Positions 34,990-42,568 of a stretch of DNA of 64,000 bases are shown here, in pieces. The DNA comes from Lysobacter sp. MMG2 (lineage in GTDB: Bacteria > Pseudomonadota > Gammaproteobacteria > Xanthomonadales > Xanthomonadaceae): positions 558,001 through 622,000 of the forward strand of contig NZ_JAERQY020000002.1 of assembly GCF_016735495.2 (NCBI RefSeq), given 5' to 3'. Position 1 is the first letter of the stretch, and every line of letters starts with the position of its first letter. The notes beneath the pieces are model-generated. The model made no database searches, had not been told where the DNA came from, and saw nothing but the letters and a program-made list of their open reading frames with translations. Made by a program: the position numbers and the translations under genes.

Positions 34990-37386
34990 ATGCAGGGTAC
35001 TTACGACTTCAGGGCGATCGTCCTGTCGTTTCTCATCGCGTGGTTCGCGGCCTTCGTCGCGGTCCAACTGGCAGGCCGCGTGCGCAGTGCGTCCGGACGC
35101 ACCATGCCGGTGTGGGTGTGGGCCGGCGGCGCCGCCTTCGGGCTGGGCATCTGGTCGATGCATTTCACCGGCATGCTGGCCTTCCGCTTGCCCGTGCCGA
35201 TGTACTACGACGTGCGCATGACCGTCGTGTCGCTGGTCGCCGCCGTGCTGTCGTGCGTGCTGGCGCTGTACGTGGCCGGCACGCGCCGGCGCAGCTTCGC
35301 GCAATTGCTGCTCGCCGCCGCGTTCATGGCGATGGGCATCGTCAGCATGCATTACCTGGGCATGGCCTCGATCACCTTCAGCCCCGGCGCGCTGTACTCG
35401 CCGTTCTGGGTGATCGCCTCGATCGTCGTCGCCCTTGCAGTGTCGCTGGTCGCCCTGCACCTGCTCACGCGCTTCTCGTGGATCGGCAACGAACCCAGCT
35501 TCGGCGTGCAGGTCGGTGCCGCCGCGTTGATGGCGCTGGGCGTGTGCGGCACGCATTACACGGGCATGGCAGCACTGCAGGTGGGGCCGGGCACGTTCTG
35601 CCTGACATCGCCGGGCGCTGTCCCGGGCGAACAACTGAGCCTGGTGATCGTCAGCATCGCCCTGCTCTACCTGGCGGCCATCACCATCGGCTCGCAGCGC
35701 GACCTGCATGCCAGCGAGCAGCGCTTCCGCGCGCTCGTCGACGGCGCGCCCGGCGCGATGATCATCGTGGAAGCCAACGGCCGCATTTCGCTGGCGAACG
35801 TGGAAGCCGAGCGCCTGCTCGGCTACACGCGCGGCGAGCTGGCCGGCCGTCCGATCGAGGTGCTGATCCCCTCGCGCCTGGTGCCCCGTTGCCCGGACGA
35901 ACGCGCGCGCTTCCTGCAGGTGCAGCGCAAGCTGCATGTGAGCGGCGGCGAGCACGAGCTGCACTGCCTGCGTCGCGATGGCAGCGAAATCCCGGTCGAA
36001 TTCGGCCTGAGCCCGCTCGTCGTCCAGGGCCGGCGCGTCGTGGTGGCCTCGATCATGGACCTCACCGAGCGCAAGCAGGCCGAGGAGCGCATCGCGCGCC
36101 TGGCCTATTTCGACACGCTTACCGGCCTGCCGAACCGCAGCAAGTTCGAACTGCGCATGGAACAGGCGCTCGCCAGCGCCGGCACCGACGGCTTCGGCCT
36201 GATCTTCGCCGACCTGGACGGTTTCAAGGAGATCAACGATTCGCTAGGCCACAGCGCCGGTGACCGCGTGCTGGCGCAGATCGCGCACCGTCTTCGCGAA
36301 GGCGTCGGCGAGCGCGGCGAGGTGTTCCGCTTCGGTGGCGACGAATTCATCGTCCTGCTGCCCAGCGGCTCGCCCACGCGCGATGCGGGCATCGCCGAAG
36401 AACTGATCCGCCGCGTCGCCGTGCCGATGTGGATGGAAGGCGAGCAGCTCGGCGTCACGCTGAGCCTGGGCAGCGTGCGCCATCCCGAGCACGGCCGCGA
36501 TCACGACCAGTTGCTCAAGCGCGCCGACATCGCGATGTACCAGGCCAAGGGCGCCGGCAAGAACGTGCACCTGCGCTTCCTGCCCGACATGGAAGCCTCG
36601 GTGACGCGCCGCTTCGCCATGCTCAACGAACTGCGCAACGCGCAGGAGCTGGGGCAGCTGGTGCTGCTCTACCAGCCGATGATCGAACTGCGCACGCGCC
36701 GCATCATCGGCGCCGAAGCGCTGGTGTACTGGGACCATCCGCGCCACGGCCGCATCACGCCGTCCACGTTCATTCCGGTGGCCGAAGAACACGGTCTGAT
36801 CGAATCGCTCGGCGAATGGGTGCTGGAAGAAGCCGTGCGCCAGTCCGCCGCGTGGCGCGCGAACGGGCTGCCGCCGCTGCGACTGGCGGTGAACGTCTCC
36901 AGCGCGCAGTTCCGCGACGCGTCCCGCCTGCGCAACGCGGTCGACCGCGTGCTGCGCCGCCACGGCTTTCCGGCCGACAGCCTGGAGCTGGAGATCACCG
37001 AGCGCCAGATCATGCACGACCCGCAATCCAGCATCGCCACGATGGTCGCGCTGTCCGAACTGGGCGTGGCGATGGCGCTGGACGACTTCGGCACCGGCTA
37101 TTCCAGCCTGAGCCACCTGCGCGACTTCCCGCTGCGCAAGCTCAAGATCGACCGCAGCTTCACCGACCAGATCGACCGCGACCCGCAGGGGCTGGCGATC
37201 GTGCGTGCGGTGTGCGAACTGGGCCGCAACCTGGGCATGCAGGTCGTCGCCGAGGGCGTGGAGCGCGAGGCGCAGGTCGCGCCGCTGTTGGGGGTGGACT
37301 GCGCGCTTGTGCAGGGCTTCCTGTTCGGCGCGCCGATGTCGGCGGCGGAGTTCGAGCGGCGCATGCCTCGCCCCGTGCCGGCCTGA
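34990..37386 (+). CDS. MHYT-PAS-GGDEF-EAL c-di-GMP signalling protein
   Basis: A 798-residue inner-membrane protein. Residues 1-235 form an MHYT sensor with seven helices; its repeats read WSMHFTGMLAF, VSMHYLGMA and CGTHYTGMAA, which can bind a metal and sense O2, NO or CO. A PAS domain (about 245-365, GYTRGELAGRPIEVLIPSR) is next. The GGDEF domain keeps an intact FGGDEF near 452, and the EAL domain begins GAEALVYWDHP near 575 with DDFGTGYSSLSHL near 695. All catalytic motifs for both synthesis and hydrolysis are present, so net activity cannot be predicted. GGGAGGGGAGC precedes the ATG. Confidence 0.93.
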   Translation: MQGTYDFRAIVLSFLIAWFAAFVAVQLAGRVRSASGRTMPVWVWAGGAAFGLGIWSMHFTGMLAFRLPVPMYYDVRMTVVSLVAAVLSCVLALYVAGTRRRSFAQLLLAAAFMAMGIVSMHYLGMASITFSPGALYSPFWVIASIVVALAVSLVALHLLTRFSWIGNEPSFGVQVGAAALMALGVCGTHYTGMAALQVGPGTFCLTSPGAVPGEQLSLVIVSIALLYLAAITIGSQRDLHASEQRFRALVDGAPGAMIIVEANGRISLANVEAERLLGYTRGELAGRPIEVLIPSRLVPRCPDERARFLQVQRKLHVSGGEHELHCLRRDGSEIPVEFGLSPLVVQGRRVVVASIMDLTERKQAEERIARLAYFDTLTGLPNRSKFELRMEQALASAGTDGFGLIFADLDGFKEINDSLGHSAGDRVLAQIAHRLREGVGERGEVFRFGGDEFIVLLPSGSPTRDAGIAEELIRRVAVPMWMEGEQLGVTLSLGSVRHPEHGRDHDQLLKRADIAMYQAKGAGKNVHLRFLPDMEASVTRRFAMLNELRNAQELGQLVLLYQPMIELRTRRIIGAEALVYWDHPRHGRITPSTFIPVAEEHGLIESLGEWVLEEAVRQSAAWRANGLPPLRLAVNVSSAQFRDASRLRNAVDRVLRRHGFPADSLELEITERQIMHDPQSSIATMVALSELGVAMALDDFGTGYSSLSHLRDFPLRKLKIDRSFTDQIDRDPQGLAIVRAVCELGRNLGMQVVAEGVEREAQVAPLLGVDCALVQGFLFGAPMSAAEFERRMPRPVPA

Positions 37387-37480
37387 CGCGACTGGATGGC
37401 GGCGGAATGGGGCCGAGCCCTCATCCCGCCTGCGCACCCCCGCGCGTACCATCCGGCCACGCCCGCCGGAGCGCCCGCCC

Positions 37481-40312
37481 ATGCCAGCCCCCCGCCTGAG
37501 TCGCAGGGATTTCCTCAAGAGCAGCGTGATCGCCGGCATCGGCGTCTACATCGCCGCGCCGGGAAGCGCCGCGCTGGCGGCGTTGTTCGAACGCGAGCGC
37601 CTGCGGCCCCTGCCCTGGGACGCGCGCAACGGCACGATCCGCTACCGCACCGATGCCACGGCCAAGGTCACCGGCGAGAAGGTCTTCAGCTTCGACATGC
37701 GCGGGCGCGACCTGCCCGGCTGGCCGGACACGCAATCGCACGCGATGCTGCTGCGCGCCACGCGCGCCGACCGCGTGTATGCCGGCGTCGACCTGTCGGT
37801 GCTCGGCGATGCGCTCAAGCCCGACCGCATCGTCACCGCCGCCGACCTGCAACGCGATGGCGTGGCATTCCCCGCGTTCTACGGGCAGGACATGCTGCTG
37901 CCGGAAGGCAGCACGCCCGCCTACCTCGGCCACGCGGTGGCGCTGCTGGTGTGGCACGACTTCGCGCGTTTCCGCGCCGCCAAGAACGCGCTGCGCTTCC
38001 GCGACGACATCGTCCGCTGGGGCGCGCAGACCGGGCCGCTGGATCGCCCGCCGTGGGCGGCGTTCCGCTACGTGCGCGTCGGCGGCGCGACGGCGTTCGA
38101 TGGCGACGCGTATTCGAGCCTGAAGGACACGCCGCTGTTTCCTTCCGGCTTCGATCGCAAGCGCCCGCTGTGGCCGCAGGCCAACCCGAACGGCGCGCTG
38201 GACGCGCAGGGCGCCGCGTTCGCCGCGCGCATGGCCGAAGAACTGTCGAATCCTTCCGACGCCACGCTGGTGCTGGAGCGTGAGTACTTCTCGCAATCCA
38301 TCGACACCGCCGCGCTGGAACCCGACAACGGCAACGCCTGGTTCGATGCGGCCACCGCGACGCTGCACCTGGTCAGCGCCACGCAGTCGCCGCAGGAAGT
38401 GGCCGCGGCCGGCGCGCGGATGCTGGCCGACAGCCGCCTTGGCGTGCGCAACCTCGTGCTGCATCCCTGCTACACCGTCGGTTACGGCTCCAAGGATCAC
38501 AACCCGTTTCCGTTCATTGCATTGATGGCCGGCCTGTACGGCGACGGCCGGCCGGTGCGGCTGGCGAACGATCGCTACGAGCAGTTCCAGACCAGCCTCA
38601 AGCGCCACAGCTTCCGCATGCGCTATCGCATGTCGGTGGACCGCGCGAGCGGCAAGTTCCAGGTGTTCCAGGCCGACATGATCGGCGACGGCGGCGGGCG
38701 CCAGAACTTCTCGCCGTCGGTGTGCCTGGTCGCGGCGACGGCGGCGCAGTCGATCTACTACTTCCCGCGCAGCGACCTGGCGAGCACGGTGATCTCTTCG
38801 CGCGCGCTCGATGCAGGATCGGCACGCGGCTACGGCACGCTCCAGAGCATGGGCGCGACCGAGATGATGGTCGACGAGATCGCCTCGCAGCTGGGCGTGG
38901 ATCCGATCGAACTTCGCCAGCGCAACGTCTTCACCTCGGGGATGAAGAACACGCAAGGCGCGATTCCCGGCGGCGCGCAGCGTGCCGACGAAGTGCTCGC
39001 ACGCTGCCGCGCGCATCCGCTGTGGACGGAGCGCGAACAGCGCAAGAAGGACTTCGAGGCCGCCCATCCGGGTCGTCGCTACGGCGTGGGCTTCGGTTGC
39101 GTACAGAAGGATTTCGGAACGGGCGCAGAAGCCGCATTCGCCGAAGTGTCCCTGTCGAAGGACGGCCGCCTGCTGCTGCGCCACATCGGCGTTGAAATGG
39201 GCACCGGCATGGCGACGAGCCAGGCGGCGGTGTGCATTGGCTGGCTCGGCCGGCCGGCCGACGAAGTCCGCACGGGCGAGAGCGAGTGGCCCGAACTGCC
39301 GATGATCGAAACCGGCGACCCGTGGCTGATGGCGCAGGCCGAACAGGACCGCCACGTCGGCGATCCGCGCTGGACGCCCAACCGCGTCAGCCCGAGCAGC
39401 GCGAGCAATTCCGCTTACTTCTTCAGCCATGCCACGCGCGAAGCGGCGCGACTGCTGTTCACGCAGGGGCTGTGGCCGGCGGCATTGGCGATCTGGGGAC
39501 GCGGGTTCGGCGGCGGCCAGCTCGCGCCGCTCATCGTGCGTCGCGAAGACGCACGCTGGATCGACGGCAAGCTCACCGCCGGCGGCATGACGCCGCTGCC
39601 GCTGGCGTCGCTGGTGACCACGGCTTACGAGATGGGCCTGGCGACGGGCGCGATCGTGCACACGTTCAATCGCTGGCAGTGGGCGGAGGCGGAGTTCCCG
39701 CTCGACGGCGACGACGCGCGACTGCCGCTGGACGGCATCGCGCTGCGCTGGGGCGACGGCAGCGGCGCCGGCAAGGGCACCCCCACCGCCAACGGCTATC
39801 GCATGATCGAACGCACGCGCGCGCACTACCCGCCCACGCAGCGCAACAACGCCGGCGTCGTGTACTACAGCGCGATCGGCACCCTCGCCGAGGTCGCCGT
39901 GGACACCGGCAACGGCCGCGTCGAACTGCTCAACCACCATTCGGTTCTGGAGTGCGGCAACGCGATCGTGCCGCAGCTGGTTTCCGGCCAGTTGCAGGGC
40001 GGGCTGGCGATGGGCATCGGCCACGCGCTGCACGAATACCTGCCGTTGTACGAGGACGGCCCCGGCAACGGCACCTGGAACTTCAACCGCTACACGCTGC
40101 CGCGCGCGCGCGACGTCGCCGTCTGGTCGCAGAGCGGCGAGGTGCTGCCGCCGCTGTCGGACACCGACCCGCCCAAGGGCATGGCCGAAGTGGTGATGAT
40201 CGCCGTCGTCCCCGCCATCGTGAACGCCCTCGCGCATGCGACGGGCCATCGTTTCCGCGAACTCCCGGTCACGCCGGAGAAGGTGCGCGCCGCACTGGAG
40301 CAGGCGACATGA
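37481..40312 (+). CDS. Periplasmic molybdenum hydroxylase, molybdopterin-binding large subunit
   Basis: A 943-residue protein of the xanthine dehydrogenase / isoquinoline 1-oxidoreductase beta type. The N-terminus MPAPRLSRRDFLKSSVIAG is a twin-arginine signal, so the folded complex is exported. The first half has the aldehyde-oxidase hammerhead-type fold (VTGEKVFSFDMRGRDLPG), the second the Moco-binding domain (GTLQSMGATEMMVDEIASQLGVDP near 455, GMGTGMA-type stretch VEMGTGMATSQA near 570). The active-site Glu is expected in KGMAEVVM near 910. It is longer than most such subunits. Its stop overlaps the [2Fe-2S] subunit start. The substrate (aldehyde, purine or N-heterocycle) cannot be told. 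Confidence 0.87.
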   Translation: MPAPRLSRRDFLKSSVIAGIGVYIAAPGSAALAALFERERLRPLPWDARNGTIRYRTDATAKVTGEKVFSFDMRGRDLPGWPDTQSHAMLLRATRADRVYAGVDLSVLGDALKPDRIVTAADLQRDGVAFPAFYGQDMLLPEGSTPAYLGHAVALLVWHDFARFRAAKNALRFRDDIVRWGAQTGPLDRPPWAAFRYVRVGGATAFDGDAYSSLKDTPLFPSGFDRKRPLWPQANPNGALDAQGAAFAARMAEELSNPSDATLVLEREYFSQSIDTAALEPDNGNAWFDAATATLHLVSATQSPQEVAAAGARMLADSRLGVRNLVLHPCYTVGYGSKDHNPFPFIALMAGLYGDGRPVRLANDRYEQFQTSLKRHSFRMRYRMSVDRASGKFQVFQADMIGDGGGRQNFSPSVCLVAATAAQSIYYFPRSDLASTVISSRALDAGSARGYGTLQSMGATEMMVDEIASQLGVDPIELRQRNVFTSGMKNTQGAIPGGAQRADEVLARCRAHPLWTEREQRKKDFEAAHPGRRYGVGFGCVQKDFGTGAEAAFAEVSLSKDGRLLLRHIGVEMGTGMATSQAAVCIGWLGRPADEVRTGESEWPELPMIETGDPWLMAQAEQDRHVGDPRWTPNRVSPSSASNSAYFFSHATREAARLLFTQGLWPAALAIWGRGFGGGQLAPLIVRREDARWIDGKLTAGGMTPLPLASLVTTAYEMGLATGAIVHTFNRWQWAEAEFPLDGDDARLPLDGIALRWGDGSGAGKGTPTANGYRMIERTRAHYPPTQRNNAGVVYYSAIGTLAEVAVDTGNGRVELLNHHSVLECGNAIVPQLVSGQLQGGLAMGIGHALHEYLPLYEDGPGNGTWNFNRYTLPRARDVAVWSQSGEVLPPLSDTDPPKGMAEVVMIAVVPAIVNALAHATGHRFRELPVTPEKVRAALEQAT

Positions 40313-40869
40313 GCACCCTCCCCGCCCGCACGCGCCCGCTCACGCTGAAGGTCAACGGCCGTTCGCACGGGCCGATCGACGTGCCCGAGGACATGATGCT
40401 GGTCGATGTCCTGCACGAGTACCTCGGCCTCACCGGCACGCGTTTCGCCTGCGGGCAGGGCGAATGCCGCGCGTGCACGGTGATCGTCGACGACGCGCAC
40501 GGCCCGCGCGAGATGCGCAGTTGCATCACCGGCGCGCACTACTTCGCCGACAAGCCTATCCGCACCGTTGAAGGCCATGCGCGACGCGATGAGTCCGGTC
40601 GCATCGTGGAACTCTCGCCGGTGCAGCAAACCTTCCTCGATCACTTCAGCTTCCAGTGCGGCTATTGCACGCCCGGCTTCGTCAACGCGGCGACGGTCCT
40701 GCTGGAGAAGCTGGCGAAGGCGCCGGTGGCGAAGGCGCGCGTGGAGGCGACGATCCTGGAAGCGCTCGACCCGCACCTGTGCCGTTGCACGGGTTACGTG
40801 CGCTACTTCGAGGCGGTGAAGGAACTGGTGTTGAAGACGCCCGGCCTGGTGCGGGAGGACGCGCCATGA
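40309..40869 (+). CDS. Molybdenum hydroxylase [2Fe-2S] subunit
   Basis: A 186-residue protein with a plant-type [2Fe-2S] site, CGQGECRACTVIVDD plus a later Cys in MRSCITG, and the second cluster in QCGYCTPGFVNA and LCRCTGYVRYFEAV. It relays electrons from Moco to an acceptor, here most likely the cytochrome c encoded next. It carries no signal of its own and would be exported bound to the Tat-dependent large subunit. No FAD subunit is present, as in isoquinoline-oxidoreductase-type enzymes. ATG and TGA overlaps on both sides. Confidence 0.93.
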   Translation: MSTLPARTRPLTLKVNGRSHGPIDVPEDMMLVDVLHEYLGLTGTRFACGQGECRACTVIVDDAHGPREMRSCITGAHYFADKPIRTVEGHARRDESGRIVELSPVQQTFLDHFSFQCGYCTPGFVNAATVLLEKLAKAPVAKARVEATILEALDPHLCRCTGYVRYFEAVKELVLKTPGLVREDAP

Positions 40870-42140
40870 ACCGGTCCTTCGCGCATGTGGCGCTCAAGTT
40901 GCTCGCGCTGATCGTGCTCGCCGTGCTGTTGATCGCCGCAGCGACGGCGGTGTCGCGCTGGTGGCATTCGCGCGGCCCGGTGCAGAAGGCCGCCGCGACC
41001 GCGGAACAGCTCGAGCGTGGCCGCACTCTCGTGCTCGCCGCCGATTGCGCCGCCTGCCACACCGCCGACAACGGCGCGCCCTTCGCCGGCGGCGTGCCGC
41101 TGGCATCGGCGTTCGGCACGCTGCACGGCACCAACATCACGCCCGATCCCGAACACGGCATCGGCCGCTACACGGCCGATGATTTCTTCGACGCGTTGAC
41201 GAAGGGCAAGGCGCGCGACGGCCATCCGCTCTACCCGGCGATGCCGTACGTGTCCTACCGCCGCATGGCGCGCGAGGACAGCGACGCGATGTATGCGTAC
41301 CTGATGAACCGGCCCGCGGTGAACGTGGCCAACGCGCGCAACGACGTGAACTTCCCCGCGAACATCCGCACCTTCCTGCACGGCTGGAAGCTGCTGTTCG
41401 CGCGGCGCGACATCCCGGCTTCATCGCAGGGCGACTCCGCGCAATGGCAGCGCGGCCGCTACCTCGTCGACACGCTCGGCCACTGCGGCGAATGCCACAC
41501 GCCACGCGGCGTGCTCGGCCAGCTCAAGGTCGACCGCACGCTGCACGGCAACGCCGACTTCGGCCGCTTCGCCGTGCCGGACATCACGCCCGCGGGCCTC
41601 GCCGCGCGCGGCTGGGACGCGGCGACGCTGCACCAGTACCTGTCCACCGGCGTGAGCCCGCGCGCGGTGGCGTCGGACGAGATGCTCAAGGTGGTGAACC
41701 TGTCGACGAGCCGGCTGGCACCGGCCGATGTCGAGGCGATCGTCACTTACCTGCTCGGCGATCGCGCGCCCGCGCCGACGCCGTTCGCCGTAGCGGCCGC
41801 GACCGACGACGCGCCTGCGCGACGCACCTACTTCGACCTCTGCGCCGGCTGCCACGGCCGCGACGGCGAAGGCGTGCCGAACGTCGCCCCCGACCTTCGC
41901 GCCAACAGCAGCGTGCGCGAAGCCAATCCGCACAACCTCATCGTCGCCATGCTCGACGGCCTGCCCGTGCACGACCTGCCCGGCATCGCGCGGATGCAGG
42001 ACATGCCGGCGTTCGGCGAGGAACTGGACGACGCACAGATCGCGTCGCTCGCCACGTGGATGCGCCAGCGTTACGGCGGGCAGGACGCGGTCGTCGATGC
42101 CTCGGCGGTGCGGGAGCTGCGCGAGGCGGACTCGCACTGA
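40866..42140 (+). CDS. Membrane-anchored three-heme cytochrome c
   Basis: A 424-residue protein with an N-terminal membrane helix (LLALIVLAVLLIAAATAV) and three CXXCH heme sites: CAACH near 63, CGECH near 205 and CAGCH near 328. Met ligands such as PAMPYVSYRRM and MPAFGEEL are visible. It resembles the cytochrome subunits of alcohol/aldehyde dehydrogenases and should carry electrons from the molybdenum hydroxylase to the quinone pool or a terminal oxidase. Its start overlaps the [2Fe-2S] gene stop (ATGA). Confidence 0.92.
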   Translation: MNRSFAHVALKLLALIVLAVLLIAAATAVSRWWHSRGPVQKAAATAEQLERGRTLVLAADCAACHTADNGAPFAGGVPLASAFGTLHGTNITPDPEHGIGRYTADDFFDALTKGKARDGHPLYPAMPYVSYRRMAREDSDAMYAYLMNRPAVNVANARNDVNFPANIRTFLHGWKLLFARRDIPASSQGDSAQWQRGRYLVDTLGHCGECHTPRGVLGQLKVDRTLHGNADFGRFAVPDITPAGLAARGWDAATLHQYLSTGVSPRAVASDEMLKVVNLSTSRLAPADVEAIVTYLLGDRAPAPTPFAVAAATDDAPARRTYFDLCAGCHGRDGEGVPNVAPDLRANSSVREANPHNLIVAMLDGLPVHDLPGIARMQDMPAFGEELDDAQIASLATWMRQRYGGQDAVVDASAVRELREADSH

Positions 42141-42568
42141 AGCCGGCGGCAAGCCGGGCGAGTCCACTCGACATACGGCCTGTCCGATCCGGCCCGCTCG
42201 AATGTCTGCAAGACATTCGTTAAACCCCTGTGATGCCCGGCCTTAATCGGTGTGACCGGCGTTCGCGTCCGTCGGCAAAGCCCGATGCGTCGGCAGAAAT
42301 TGCGGGATGGATCACGGTTTAACGCCGATCACGCTGACAACGTTGTCACCCATCGACCCGGCCTCCCCACTCGGCACGAAGCCGTCGGCCCAGGTCGCCT
42401 ACTCGCCGGAGGTGAGCGTGTCGGATCCGAACCGCCAGTACGGCCGCATTCGACACGCGCACCGCGTGCGACGCCCCGCGTCGCACCGCTCCGGCAGCAC
42501 CGACAAGGACTAGGCGCCGGCCCGTTCCGGGTCCGGCATGTGTGTGGCGGTCAATGGGAGGGAAGCTC
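42141..42568. other. Chitinase upstream region
   Basis: A 428-base gene-free stretch. It contains one perfect 14-bp palindrome (42335-42348, listed separately). No ORF here has coding character; the 68-codon frame across the palindrome lacks a ribosome site and any recognisable domain. The chitinase promoter must lie here but no clear -35/-10 pair was found. Confidence 0.5.
42335..42348. promoter_or_regulatory. Perfect 14-bp palindrome, LacI-family (NagR-like) operator candidate
   Basis: TGACAACGTTGTCA, perfectly symmetric around a central CG, as LacI-family sites are. From memory it agrees with the core reported for the N-acetylglucosamine regulator NagR (ATGACA-RCGY-TGTCAT type), described in Shewanella and Xanthomonas. 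It lies about 220 bases upstream of a chitinase gene, whose product releases GlcNAc oligomers. No regulator gene of this family is in the window. Confidence 0.65.

Noticed and set aside
37421-40249. 942-codon open frame antisense to the molybdenum hydroxylase
   Set aside because: Low-complexity Arg/Ala/His/Val composition with no family motif. The sense frame encodes a recognised protein with a Tat signal.
42307-42513. 68-codon frame before the chitinase
   Set aside because: No Shine-Dalgarno, no recognisable domain, and it contains the regulatory palindrome; treated as upstream region.
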